A stretch of DNA of 64,000 bases from Pseudoduganella dura (GCF_009727155.1 NZ_WNWM01000002.1:930001-994000); one strand, 5' to 3'; numbered from the stretch's first letter, positions 27,299 to 36,297 are shown. The notes: generated by a model from the letters alone, not told the origin. A program made the numbers and translations.

Positions 27299-28063
27299 AT
27301 GCAACGAACGATAGTCCTGCTCGCGGCGCTCACCGTGGCTGCCGGCGCCCACGCCGCCGCCCTGGCGCCGATCCGCGTGATTCTCGTCGGCGATTCGACG
27401 ATTGCCACGGGCAATGGCTATGGCGACGCGCTGTGCGCGCGCTTCAGGCCTGAAGTCGCCTGCGTGAACCTGGCGGCGAACGGGCGCAGCTCGAAGAGCT
27501 TCCGGGCCGAAGGCCGCTGGGACAAGGTGCGGGAACTGCTGCGCGATGGCGGCGACGATGGGGGCAACGATGGTGGAAAATTCAGTGCGCAGTATGTGCT
27601 GGTGCAGTTCGGCCACAACGACCAGCCGGGCAAGCGGCACGCGACCGACCTGGTGGCCGAGTTCCCCGCGAACATGGCACGCTATGCCGCCGACGTGCGC
27701 GCGCTCGGCGGCGTGCCGGTGCTCGTCACGCCGTTGACGCGCCGCACCTTCAGGGGGCCGTACCTGCGCGACACGCTGGCGCCGTGGGGCGCGGCCACGC
27801 GCAAGGCGGCCGCGCGGGAGCGCGTCGTCCTGCTCGACCTGAACACGGAGAGTGCGCAGGCCGTGCAGGCCATGGGCCAAGCAGGGGCGGATACGCTGGC
27901 GGTCGAACCGCCGGCGGTGCCCGATCCCGCCGGCAACAAGGTGAAAAACGCGTTCGACTGGACGCACCTGGGGCCGAAGGGTGCCGCCTTCTTCGGCGCG
28001 ATGGTTGCAAAGGAACTGGCGCAGGCGGTGCCCGCGATCGCGCCTTACCTGGATACGGATTGA
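27299..28063 (+). CDS. Rhamnogalacturonan acetylesterase (SGNH hydrolase)
   Basis: A 254-residue secreted esterase with signal peptide (1-20). SGNH blocks are clear: GDST with nucleophile Ser33, an Asn/Gly block NLAANGRSSKSF, FGHNDQPG with the oxyanion Asn, and the Asp/His pair in DWTHLGPKGAAFF near 218-223. This set, with the GxxSSKSF form, matches RGAE (CE12). It removes acetyl groups from rhamnogalacturonan so that the GH28 enzymes can act. A Gly/Asp-rich insertion (GGDDGGNDGG) lies near residue 85. It starts 22 nt after the second GH28 gene and ends the operon, convergent with the DUF3616 gene. Confidence 0.87.
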   Translation: MQRTIVLLAALTVAAGAHAAALAPIRVILVGDSTIATGNGYGDALCARFRPEVACVNLAANGRSSKSFRAEGRWDKVRELLRDGGDDGGNDGGKFSAQYVLVQFGHNDQPGKRHATDLVAEFPANMARYAADVRALGGVPVLVTPLTRRTFRGPYLRDTLAPWGAATRKAAARERVVLLDLNTESAQAVQAMGQAGADTLAVEPPAVPDPAGNKVKNAFDWTHLGPKGAAFFGAMVAKELAQAVPAIAPYLDTD

Positions 28064-28073
28064 TTTGGGTGTT

Positions 28074-29018
28074 CTACCAGACGGGAAGTGCCAGCGTCAG
28101 CAACCTGAATCCGGGATCGGTACATGCGTCCCCATCGTCGCTGATCAGATGGATCACGCGCTGCTTGCCATCGACCATCAGCGCCTCGGGCCGGAAACCG
28201 GCCGGCAGTGCAACGTCCAGCGGCACGGCCTTCGCGCCCGCGCGCCAGCCGAACAACGCGAATTTTTTCCCTGACCCGCTCGGGCCGGCGACGATCAGGT
28301 AGCCGCCGGTACCGGGAACGGCCTCGATGCTGCGAATGCCCAGCCCGCCGAGATCGAGTTCGACCGCATCGCCGAATTCCGGCTCGGCGTTCGCGCCGCC
28401 GGCGGCCACGAGCGCCTGCGGATTCCTGAGCGGCACGATGAGTGCGCGGCCACCGGGAACAGGATTGCGGAAACCGATCAGCAGGCCGCCGGCGGCGTCC
28501 GCCGCCAGGCCCTCGATGTTGAGGGCGCCCTTGCTTTCGGGAGACAGGAGCGCCACTTCGGCAAGGTGGTAGCGGATGCCGATGGGGTGCGCGAAGAGCT
28601 TCGGCAAGCCGGAATAAGCCGTTCCGGCCGGACGAAGGCTCGCCCCGCCCGTGCCCGCGCCGACTTCCGTCGCGAACAGGCGGCGCCGGTCCGGCCTGGG
28701 CTTGCCGTTCTTGTTCGCGCCGTGCGAAGTGAGCCAGTAGACGCGGTTGCCGACGCGGGCCGCGCCTTCGATGTCCGCCTCCTTCTCCACGCCCAGGAAA
28801 GCCTGGAGATTCAGGGTGGCGACAGGCTGGCCCGGGGCACGAAGGCTGTACACGCGCAGGACATTGTCCTCGTCGTTCGCGACGACGAACCTGTCGCCGT
28901 CGAGCATGACGGCGGCGGAGGCGTCGCACATGCCGGCATAGCGCGTGACCGCGGCAGCGGGCAGTGCGCAGATCACGGCCATCAGGATCGCGCAGGTTTT
29001 CACGGTAAAAGCGGACAT
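28074..29018 (-). CDS. DUF3616-family secreted beta-propeller protein
   Basis: A 314-residue protein with signal peptide (about 1-22). The opening YAGMCDASAAVMLDGDRFVVANDEDNVLRVY, with KEADIEGAARVGNRVYWLTSHG and LNIEGLAADAAGGLLIGFRNP, is characteristic of DUF3616, a beta-propeller-like secreted family of unknown function. Its stop lies 11 nt from the convergent acetylesterase gene. No catalytic motif is evident. Confidence 0.8.
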   Translation of the reverse strand: MSAFTVKTCAILMAVICALPAAAVTRYAGMCDASAAVMLDGDRFVVANDEDNVLRVYSLRAPGQPVATLNLQAFLGVEKEADIEGAARVGNRVYWLTSHGANKNGKPRPDRRRLFATEVGAGTGGASLRPAGTAYSGLPKLFAHPIGIRYHLAEVALLSPESKGALNIEGLAADAAGGLLIGFRNPVPGGRALIVPLRNPQALVAAGGANAEPEFGDAVELDLGGLGIRSIEAVPGTGGYLIVAGPSGSGKKFALFGWRAGAKAVPLDVALPAGFRPEALMVDGKQRVIHLISDDGDACTDPGFRLLTLALPVW

Positions 29019-29084
29019 GGCACCTCCATCACGTTCATCGACGCACGATGGGACCGGATTGCGTCGCCGGATCCGGACCCGCTC

Positions 29085-29720
29085 TCAGCGCGGGTAAGTA
29101 AAACCGGTACGGATATCCATCGGCGCGATGCGGCTGCCTTCGCGCACCATCAGGCGTTGGGGCGGTTCGACGCCGGCCAGCACGCGCGCCGCGACAGGCA
29201 GCCCTTCCCCCTTGCGCAGCAGCGCATCGCAGCGCTCGTAGACATTGGGGCAGTCCGTGGCCGCGAGGAGCGCCTGCACCACAGGTATCTTCCACAAGTC
29301 CACGCCGCCGGCATTGAACTGGCAGATCAGGTAGCCATCCTTGCCGCCGTAGCTGTGCACCAGCAGGCCCGGCAAGCCGTCCTTCTCGCCGTCGACGAGC
29401 GGCACCAGTGCCTGCATGTCGGCGTTGCGCAGCGCATCGGCGCGGCGGGCGATGGCGGCCTGCACGCGCCGCTTCATCATCGCGTGGTCGATCGGCTCGT
29501 CCTCGCGCAGCGTCCACACGCGGGCGGCGATCTGCGACTTGGCATTGTAGGCCGCGCGGGCCAGGAACTGGCGCGACGACGACTGCACGATCGCCGTGGC
29601 GCCGGGCTTCCTGAGTTCCTGGGGCTTGCCGTCGACCTTGTCGATGGCGGAGGCGTAGATCCACGGGTCGCCGGCCAGCAGGCCTTTTTCCTTACCCTGT
29701 TTGATGGTGATGATGAGCAT
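29085..29720 (-). pseudogene. Truncated RlmI-like protein (PUA and central domain only)
   Basis: A 211-residue product aligning with the first half of 23S rRNA m5C1962 methyltransferase RlmI. Residues 1-75 are the PUA domain (KQGKEKGLLAGDPWIYASAI, ARAAYNAKSQIAARVWT). Residues 75-195 are the EEHEA-like central domain (LVPLVDGEKDGLPGLLVHSYGG, NVYERCDALLRKGEGL). It ends MDIRTGFTYPR just where full-length RlmI (about 400 residues) enters the TGFYLDQR segment and the SAM-binding Rossmann domain. No frame in the 66 nt before the next gene supplies that domain. It is either a 3'-truncated remnant or a stand-alone RNA-binding protein; it cannot methylate RNA as it stands. Confidence 0.7.
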
Positions 29721-30156
29721 GTGCGGCTTTCGTATTCAAGGACGGAATGATACAGCAAGGCGTTACGTGACAGAACGCGAGCAGTCAGGCACTTTTCGGT
29801 GACGGTAATACCGTTTGGACAAGTCGAACCCGGGCGCAATTTCCGGGTCGGCCGGCCTGATTCGAATCCAGCCTGTCGCTTTCGGAAAAAGCAAGTGTGA
29901 TCGATGCGCGGCAATGCTTCGAACCAGCATATTCCAGATACCGGCACCATTCAGCATCGCTAAACCAGCTCATGCATGCAAGAGGCTCCATTAATACTAT
30001 TCCACGAGGAAACAGCCGTATTTGCACGATTTACAAATTAACTTTTATTTTGCTAGTGTTGCAAATAACCAAAATATGGGTAGTTTCACCTGCATCGAGT
30101 TACCGCAAGGATGTGTCAATGCTAAAATGTTGTCTTATTTTTAACTAGGAATACGT
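29721..30156. other. Intergenic, AT-richer upstream region
   Basis: 436 bp between the divergent RlmI remnant and the secreted-protein gene. The half from about 29,980 is clearly AT-rich compared with the rest of the window and probably holds the promoter of the downstream gene; a TTTACA with a TAGTGT 18 bp further on near 30,030-30,060 is the best candidate. Short frames here have no recognisable product. The ribosome-binding site of the downstream gene is AGGAA at about 30,147. Confidence 0.5.
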
Positions 30157-31977
30157 ATGAAGAAATTGGTACAGAAGATCGTCGTATCGGCGATCATGGC
30201 CGGTTTCGGCATCTCGACTGCCGTTGCCGCCGATGCCTGCCAGGACTGTTTCAAGAAGCGGTGGATTTATTTCAACGGCAACATCACGTTGCCGGCGGAC
30301 TATGCAGCCCTGCAAACGCTGATCGTGCAGGCCCGGAAGGAAGGCTTCAACGGCATCGCTCTCAATAGCGGCGGCGATGGCTCCTTCACCTCGCTGGCCG
30401 GCCTGCCTCAGAATAAATACAATCTGATAATTGAAAACACGAAAAAACTGGTTGCACTGGCCAGCCAGAATAATATCGAACTCATTCCGGTGGCCGGCGG
30501 CCCGGAAGTGCCGGCCGCACTGAATTCAAACCTCGTCGAAGCCTTGCCGACGAATACCGTGTTTACTGTCGAAGGCAGCACTGGCCGGGTAAAGGACCTA
30601 ACAAACAAGATTCCGGACGGAGGCTTCGATACGACAGCCGGATGGGGCATGGACACGGTAGTGACGGTGGATAAATCCGAAGGCCACACGCGCGCACCGG
30701 CGATCAAACTGACGCCGTCGGATGGAACGATCAAGTTACCGAACGGAGAACCCAATTACAACTCCAGGCTCGTCAAGAACCTGAAATTGCCGGCACATAA
30801 ATCCTACAAGCTTTCTTTCTGGCTCAAGGCCAGCCCCGGTTACGTTACGTCGGACCTTTTCATCCAGATCCTCGATGTCGCTTCCGGCGCCCCGGCGTAC
30901 AAGAACGGCCTGGGCTGGGCGCTCGGCAGCAATGGCGAGTGGGAAGCCAAGAGCAACCGGGAACTGTTTGCCGAAAACAGTTCGGACTGGAAGAAATACG
31001 AATTGATCTTCAATACCGGGAACTTCACGAATCTTAATCTGTGGTTCTCGAACCAGACCAAAGGCGACCCCGCCACGTTCGCCCTGATCGACGATGTCGA
31101 ACTTTACGAGATCGGCCTTCCCAAACTGGTGGACCGCGCGAGTATCACGACGGTGGTAACCGGCAACGGAATCCAATACGCCAAAGGCCAAGATTACGCC
31201 ATCGATTCGATCAATGGAAAACTGAACATACCCAAAGGAAGCAGGATAGCAAGTGGTCAGGACGTGACGGTTTCCTGGCATCAATCAGGTGTAAACCTCG
31301 CCGGACGATGGAACACGCCATCGACAGCGTGCACGGACGGATATTTCTATTGGCAGAATACGTTGCACAGGAATTTGTTCCAGCTGTTTGGAAACAAGTT
31401 CGGCGAAGGCAATACGAATAAATACTTCATGCCCTATGACGATATCCGCGTCATGAACTGGGACAAATCCTGCGCCACCGGGAATAATGCGGCAGATTAC
31501 CTGGCTTCCACCGTCAACAAGGTGCGGTCCAACATCGTTGCCAATAATAAATCGGTCGAGATTCTCACATGGAACCAGATGTTCGATCCGCACGTGAATG
31601 CCAGGGCGAATTACTGGCAAGTCAACGGCAGCCTGGTGCCCTCATCCGTCAAGCTCGATTCGAATATCGTGGTGGTCAATTCGGCCGGTGGCGGCAGAAC
31701 GGCCATGGCGGACGACAAGATCCGTGCCGCATCGCTCAATTTCTTTGCACGGCGCGGCCACAAGCAAGTTGCCGCCTTGTATCACGACAACCGGGACAGC
31801 GTGAAGAACTGGATCGAGATCATCAGCGATCCCATGACGCCTGCTCTAGACGGTGTGATGTATACATCATGGGTCTACAACAAGGAAGATCGTCTCCAGG
31901 GTTACAAGGAGCTCGAAGAAGTGGCGCGACTGCTTCGTGACAACCTTCCTGGCAAGTGGCCCGCCAGGCAGCCGTGA
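30157..31977 (+). CDS. Secreted protein, probable TIM-barrel-like with inserted carbohydrate-binding domain
   Basis: A 606-residue protein with signal peptide (1-25, ending VAA). Residues 28-140 look like the first strands of a beta/alpha barrel (KKRWIYFNGNI, ARKEGFNGIALNS, ALASQNNIELIPVAGGPE). Residues about 150-315 resemble a family 4/9-type carbohydrate-binding beta-sandwich (IPDGGFDTTAGWGMDTVVTV, YKLSFWLKASPGYVTSDLFIQ, FALIDDVELYEIG). Barrel-like sequence resumes from about 390 (FFKYF-type strands DDIRVMNWDKSC, KSVEILTWNQMFDPH, GVMYTSWVYNKEDRLQGY). It may be a glycoside hydrolase, but no family or catalytic pair is recognised. Its third codon positions are visibly more A/T-rich than those of its neighbours, suggesting acquisition. 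It has no operon partner. Confidence 0.65.
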   Translation: MKKLVQKIVVSAIMAGFGISTAVAADACQDCFKKRWIYFNGNITLPADYAALQTLIVQARKEGFNGIALNSGGDGSFTSLAGLPQNKYNLIIENTKKLVALASQNNIELIPVAGGPEVPAALNSNLVEALPTNTVFTVEGSTGRVKDLTNKIPDGGFDTTAGWGMDTVVTVDKSEGHTRAPAIKLTPSDGTIKLPNGEPNYNSRLVKNLKLPAHKSYKLSFWLKASPGYVTSDLFIQILDVASGAPAYKNGLGWALGSNGEWEAKSNRELFAENSSDWKKYELIFNTGNFTNLNLWFSNQTKGDPATFALIDDVELYEIGLPKLVDRASITTVVTGNGIQYAKGQDYAIDSINGKLNIPKGSRIASGQDVTVSWHQSGVNLAGRWNTPSTACTDGYFYWQNTLHRNLFQLFGNKFGEGNTNKYFMPYDDIRVMNWDKSCATGNNAADYLASTVNKVRSNIVANNKSVEILTWNQMFDPHVNARANYWQVNGSLVPSSVKLDSNIVVVNSAGGGRTAMADDKIRAASLNFFARRGHKQVAALYHDNRDSVKNWIEIISDPMTPALDGVMYTSWVYNKEDRLQGYKELEEVARLLRDNLPGKWPARQP

Positions 31978-32109
31978 TAGAGCGCCGATTCCACCCGATT
32001 GCGTCGCCAGCGGACATGCCGATGGCAGGCGTGCCGGCAGCGCACTGACCGATTTGGCCACCATGTTTTCAGGTTGAAACGGCGAATCGGCCATGAGCAA
32101 TCGTGAATC

Positions 32110-32142
32110 AAAACAGCTCCTGCGCTCCGGGAGCTGTTTTTC
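32110..32142 (+). terminator. Intrinsic terminator
   Basis: AAACAGCTCC and GGAGCTGTTT form a 10-bp stem around a short loop, followed by a T-run. It lies 130 bp after the stop of the secreted-protein gene on the plus strand and is the likely end of that transcript. Confidence 0.75.
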
Positions 32143-32252
32143 ATGGCGTCTTCCGGGCGGCACGCGAAGCGGTACGATCCGGCGACATCTCGACCGCAAG
32201 AACGGCGATGGACAAGAAGATTCAGCCTGTTTCGTACCGTTGGCACCGACGC

Positions 32253-32287
32253 AAAAAAGGCCTGCAACGCAACGTTGCAAGCCTTTC
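32253..32287 (-). terminator. Intrinsic terminator of tRNA-Val
   Basis: Read on the minus strand, GGCTTGCAAC / GTTGCAGGCC forms a strong stem followed by TTTTTT, 18 nt past the CCA end of tRNA-Val. Confidence 0.75.
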
Positions 32288-32304
32288 ATGTGTCCTGCGA
32301 ATCC

Positions 32305-32379
32305 TGGTGGGAAGTGCAAGTTTCGAACTTGCGACCCCTGCAGTGTGAATGCAGTGCTCTACCCCTGAGCTAACCTCCC
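32305..32379 (-). tRNA. tRNA-Val(CAC)
   Basis: A 75-nt tRNA with encoded CCA. Acceptor GGGAGGT/ACTTCCC pairs over 7 bp with one G-U. The D arm is GCTC-AGGGGTA-GAGC. The anticodon stem CTGCA/TGCAG encloses loop TTCACAC, giving anticodon CAC (reads GUG). The T arm is GCAAG-TTCGAAA-CTTGC. A consensus promoter precedes it and an intrinsic terminator follows it. Confidence 0.96.
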
Positions 32380-32390
32380 GAAGAGGCATG

Positions 32391-32420
32391 ATTATAGGGA
32401 AGACCATTGCATGACGTCAA
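32391..32420 (-). promoter_or_regulatory. tRNA-Val promoter
   Basis: On the minus strand, -35 TTGACG (32415-32420) and a perfect -10 TATAAT (32391-32396) are separated by 18 bp, 12 bp upstream of the tRNA-Val 5' end. A sigma-70 promoter. Confidence 0.85.
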
Positions 32421-32523
32421 GGCCCTTTGCATGGAAGCGCAAAGGGATTCCAATCCCGAATGTAAAAGTCCGGCGGATGCCATGCCGGCGTGCGGATAGG
32501 CCCCCCGATAGCGGCCGGGAGTG

Positions 32524-32919
32524 CTATGCCCCCAGCAGCCCGGCCCCGCCCAGCGGCACCGTCTCGAACCGCTCCCCGAACCCGGCGATCAGCGGCCGCC
32601 CGGCCACCAGCGCCTCCTTCACGGCCGGCAGGCCGAGCGAAGCCTTGTGGCTCTCCGCGCTGTCCCACGCCTCGGTGATCCACAGCGCATCGGCATCGTT
32701 CGGATCGGCGGCGACGATGTAGCTCAGGCAGCCGGGCATCGCAGCCGTCGCCTTCAACAGGATCGCGGCTAGCGCATCGCGCTGGCCGGGGGTGGTTTTG
32801 ATTTTTCCGATGAGACCGTACATGGGTTTTTGCTCTTTTACTGGAGAAAGGATCGACTGGCAACCCGCCAGGGGAACGACCGCCATGGCCGCCACAAGGG
32901 TACGCCGCTTTGCTTGCAT
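32524..32919 (-). CDS. Antibiotic biosynthesis monooxygenase-fold lipoprotein
   Basis: A 131-residue protein. An N-terminal lipoprotein signal (MQAKRRTLVAAMAVVPLAGC, Cys at 20) is followed by an ABM/dabb domain (YGLIGKIKTTPGQRDALAAIL, PGCLSYIVAADPNDADALWITEAWDS, SHKASLGLPAVKEAL). An upstream ATG two codons earlier is possible. ABM proteins are small heme- or quinol-binding dimers, often without known substrate. A lipid anchor on this fold is less common and would place it in the cell envelope. Confidence 0.75.
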   Translation of the reverse strand: MQAKRRTLVAAMAVVPLAGCQSILSPVKEQKPMYGLIGKIKTTPGQRDALAAILLKATAAMPGCLSYIVAADPNDADALWITEAWDSAESHKASLGLPAVKEALVAGRPLIAGFGERFETVPLGGAGLLGA

Positions 32920-33064
32920 GGGCACTCGCGAAAGTTGGAAACGCCGGACATCGCGTCACGCTCGCAGCATAACGAAATTCTGCCGTTGCAAAATACGCGA
33001 ATTGTCACCATCGCGGGTTGCCGTGCTGCCGATAGTTATGCAGGGTAATTAAAATTGTGACATC

Positions 33065-34675
33065 ATGCCTGGTACTCGCTTTTCGCGAGCTTTACCAGAA
33101 ACGCCCCGCCTCATGATTCCACCCGCCAGTCCCGCCGATCGCGCCAGCCCCGAAGTGCGCTTCGGCGCCCTGTTCGAGCAGGCGCCCGTCAGTATCCAGA
33201 TCCTGGCACCCGATGGCCGCACGCTGCGCGTCAACAAGGCGTGGGAAAACCTGTGGCAGATCCATGAAGGCTCGGCGCTCAGAGCCCATGTCTTCAGCGC
33301 GGACTACAACGTGTTGCGGGACCCGCAACTCATCGCGGCCGGTATCGCCGCCTGCCTGGAGCGCGCGGTTGCCGGCGAATCCGTGACCATTCCAGCCATT
33401 CGCTACGACGTCGCGGCGCTGGGCGGGACAGGACCGGCGCGCTGGGTGACGGCGCGCGCGCACCCGATCAAGGACAGCCACGGCAACATCCTGGAAGTGA
33501 TGCTGATGCACGAGGATATCAGCGAGCGGATCGAAGCCGAGACCGCCCTGCGCACCCGCGAAGAACGTTTCCGCATCCTCGTGATGGCGACCAACCAGAT
33601 CGTGTGGACGAACACGCCGGATGGCCGCGTGCTCGAGGATTCGCCTTCCTGGCGTGCGTTCACGGGCCAGACATACGACGAATGGAAGGATTTCGGCTGG
33701 CTGGATGCGTTGCATCCGGACGACCGGGACGGCACCAGGGCGTTGTGGACCGCCTGCGTGGCATCGCGCTCGGTGTTCGAGACCAGGTACCGTATCCGCC
33801 GCGTGGACGGCTGCTATCGCTGGATGGCGGTCAAGGGCTTGCCGATCGTGGACGCGAACGGCGCCATCCGCGAATGGATCGGCGCCAATGCCGATATCCA
33901 TGACATGGTCACGGCACAGGCCGGACTGCAGGAGCAGGACCGGCGCAAGGATGAATTCCTGGCGATGCTCGCCCACGAACTGCGCAACCCGCTGGCGCCG
34001 ATCTCCGCGGCGGCTGAGGTACTGAAATTCTCCGCCGCCGACGAAGAGCGGGTGCGCCTGGCCAGCATGGTCATCGGCCGCCAGGTGCGCCATATGACTT
34101 CGCTGGTCGACGACCTGCTCGATGTGGCGCGCGTGACGCGCGGCCTGATCCAGCTGGAGACCGCATGCGTGCACGTGATGGACATCGTTGCCAGCGCCGT
34201 CGAACAGGCGCGGCCCCTGCTCGAGGCGCGCGGGCATGCCTTTGCGATCGACGGCGATGCCGGCGGCGCGCAGGTGCTCGGCGATGCGCACCGCCTGGTG
34301 CAGGTGGTGGCCAACCTGTTGAACAATGCCGCGAAATACACGCCGCGCGGCGGGCGCATCACGCTGGCGCTCGCGTGCCATGGGGCGGCGGTGACCATCG
34401 AAGTACGCGACAACGGCATCGGCCTCGACCACCAGCTGCTGCCGCACGTGTTCGACCTGTTCACCCAGGCGGAGCGGTCGCCCGACCGCACGCAGGGCGG
34501 CCTGGGCATCGGCCTGGCGCTGGTACGGCACATCGTCGCCATGCATGGCGGCACGGTGGCCGCGCATAGTGGCGGACCCGGCATGGGCAGCGTATTCACG
34601 GTGACGCTCGATACGGTGGCGCCCGATGCCGCCGGCGTATCCGCAAGTTCCGAAACGGCAAAGCAAACAGGGTAG
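33065..34675 (+). CDS. PAS-PAS sensor histidine kinase
   Basis: A 536-residue kinase without membrane segments, so probably cytoplasmic. Two PAS domains (about 30-150, LFEQAPVSIQILAPDG; and 165-285, FRILVMATNQIVWTNTPDG with PAC-type RYRIRRVDGCYRWMAVKG) precede HisKA, with phospho-acceptor His in DEFLAMLAHELRNPLAPI near 305, and HATPase_c (LLNNAAKYTPRGG, DNGIGLD, GGLGIGLALVRHIV). A start at the ATG 33113 (MIPPASP) is equally possible. No receiver domain or adjacent regulator. It closely resembles the two other kinases downstream, suggesting local duplication. Confidence 0.85.
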   Translation: MPGTRFSRALPETPRLMIPPASPADRASPEVRFGALFEQAPVSIQILAPDGRTLRVNKAWENLWQIHEGSALRAHVFSADYNVLRDPQLIAAGIAACLERAVAGESVTIPAIRYDVAALGGTGPARWVTARAHPIKDSHGNILEVMLMHEDISERIEAETALRTREERFRILVMATNQIVWTNTPDGRVLEDSPSWRAFTGQTYDEWKDFGWLDALHPDDRDGTRALWTACVASRSVFETRYRIRRVDGCYRWMAVKGLPIVDANGAIREWIGANADIHDMVTAQAGLQEQDRRKDEFLAMLAHELRNPLAPISAAAEVLKFSAADEERVRLASMVIGRQVRHMTSLVDDLLDVARVTRGLIQLETACVHVMDIVASAVEQARPLLEARGHAFAIDGDAGGAQVLGDAHRLVQVVANLLNNAAKYTPRGGRITLALACHGAAVTIEVRDNGIGLDHQLLPHVFDLFTQAERSPDRTQGGLGIGLALVRHIVAMHGGTVAAHSGGPGMGSVFTVTLDTVAPDAAGVSASSETAKQTG

Positions 34676-34686
34676 CGCCGGGGAGC

Positions 34687-36297
34687 CTAGTGCTCCACCG
34701 GCCCGCAGCCGGCGGTTTGGTCCGCCCGCGGCAGCGCCAGCGTAAATGTGCTCCCCTGCCCCGGGCCCGCGCTGGCCGCGCGGATCGTTCCGCCATGCAG
34801 CTCGGCCAGCCGCTGCGCCAGCCACAGGCCGAGACCGAGACCGCCCTCGGCGCGGTCGGAAGTGAGCGCGGCCTGCGAATATCGCTCGAACAGCCGCTGG
34901 AGCAGCCCGGCATCGATGCCGACCCCGTTATCTTCGACGATCACTTCCACCTGCCGCGGCCCCGCCGCCAGCGTGAGCACGATGGTGCCGCCCGGCGGCG
35001 TGTACTTCGCGGCATTGTTGAGCAGGTTCGACACGATCTGCACCAGCCGCTTGTGATCTCCGCACACATGGGCCGGCCCGCCAGGCAGCACCACCCGGCA
35101 ATCGTGGCGCCTGCGCCGCATCAGGTCCTGTACCTGGTCGAGCGAGCCGGCGATCACGTCGCGCATGTCGAGCACGGCGCGGTCCAGTGCGATCCGGCCG
35201 TGGCTCACGCGTTCCACGTCCATCAGGTCGTCGACCAGCGCCACGATCTGGCCGACCTGGGCGGCGATCACATTGCCGATCCGTTGCCGCTCTTCGGGCC
35301 GCGCGGCGCCACCCAGCCGCAGCACTTCCGCCGCCGCGCCGACCGGCGCCAGCGGGTTGCGCAGTTCGTGGGCCAGCGTGGCGAAAAAGACATCCTTCCT
35401 GTCATGCTCGGCGCGCAGGGTCCCGAGCGCGGCGTGCAGTTCGCGCTCCGCATGCGACCGGGCGGCATCGACCGCGGCCAGCCCGATCGCGAAGCGCCAG
35501 ATGATCATCATGAACAGAACGACCAGGCTCCAGACGAACAGCGGCAGCGCCGTGCCGCTGTCGTACAGGCCGGCCCGGGCAGCCATGGCCGCGAGCGCGC
35601 CGGTGCCGACCGGCACCACGAACGCCAGCACCAGCAGCCGGCGCGAGATCCGCGCGCTGGGCAGCTCTCCCGTGACCGCCGCCATCAGGCCGTCGCGCGG
35701 ATGCGCGAACAGGATACCCAGCGACAGCAGGATCACCTGCGCGGTGGTCAGCACGGAAGTGCCGCGCCCCGGCAGGAAGCGGAACAGCAGCGTGTCGCGG
35801 AACAGGTACCCTGCCAGGTTCAGGATCGCCAGCAGGAATACCGCCAGTGCGATGGCCTGGGCAAGCTTCATCCGCGTGCGCGCCGCGGCCAGCGCCAGCG
35901 CGCAGCCGAGCCAGAAAAACATGCCGGCCGTGACCGGCGACGACAGGCTCGTTGCCTGTTCGTGCCCGCTTCGCATCGGCACGAAGGGAAACGGCGGCCC
36001 GCCGGCGAGATAGCAGGTTTCGATGGCGAGCGCCAGCGCGATCACGGCCGCGGGCCATGGCAGCACGAGCGCCGGCCGCGCCGGCCACGTCCGTTGCGCC
36101 CAGAGCCCTCCCGCCATCAGCAGCGACAGGATCGCGGTTGCCGGCACCATGGCCGGCAAACCGGGAACGATCGAGATGAACGCTCGCTGTCCAGCCAGCC
36201 AGCCGCCGAGATTGGCGATGCCGATCGCCAGGCAGGCCGCGATGACGAGCGCCGATAGCGGCGAACGGCACTGCGGGGGTTCGTCCCGCTTGTTCAC
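34687..36297 (-). CDS. Membrane-bound sensor histidine kinase
   Basis: A 536-residue kinase. Residues 1-270 hold about eight hydrophobic segments (LSALVIAACLAIGIANLGGW, PAAVIALALAIETCYLAGG, LFVWSLVVLFMMIIWRFAIG), an integral-membrane sensor of MASE type without a clear family. Then follow HisKA (RKDVFFATLAHELRNPLAPV, phospho-His near 325) and HATPase_c (LLNNAAKYTPPGGTIVL, DNGVGID, GGLGLGLWLAQRLAELHGG). The GTG at 36297 is preferred because it overlaps the stop of a 32-codon frame (GTGA) that has a good ribosome-binding site; a TTG at 36324 would be the longer start. It is convergent with the previous kinase, with an 11-bp gap. Confidence 0.82.
   Translation of the reverse strand: MNKRDEPPQCRSPLSALVIAACLAIGIANLGGWLAGQRAFISIVPGLPAMVPATAILSLLMAGGLWAQRTWPARPALVLPWPAAVIALALAIETCYLAGGPPFPFVPMRSGHEQATSLSSPVTAGMFFWLGCALALAAARTRMKLAQAIALAVFLLAILNLAGYLFRDTLLFRFLPGRGTSVLTTAQVILLSLGILFAHPRDGLMAAVTGELPSARISRRLLVLAFVVPVGTGALAAMAARAGLYDSGTALPLFVWSLVVLFMMIIWRFAIGLAAVDAARSHAERELHAALGTLRAEHDRKDVFFATLAHELRNPLAPVGAAAEVLRLGGAARPEERQRIGNVIAAQVGQIVALVDDLMDVERVSHGRIALDRAVLDMRDVIAGSLDQVQDLMRRRRHDCRVVLPGGPAHVCGDHKRLVQIVSNLLNNAAKYTPPGGTIVLTLAAGPRQVEVIVEDNGVGIDAGLLQRLFERYSQAALTSDRAEGGLGLGLWLAQRLAELHGGTIRAASAGPGQGSTFTLALPRADQTAGCGPVEH

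Noticed and set aside
25285..27414. A 709-codon minus-strand frame opposite the second GH28 gene
   Set aside because: Antisense to a gene with intact catalytic motifs; the product is Arg/His/Val-rich without domains.
29721..32379. A tRNA-Val-anchored genomic island around the lower-GC secreted gene
   Set aside because: No integrase is seen, and I found no direct repeat of the tRNA-Val 3' end at the far side. Base composition alone is not enough.
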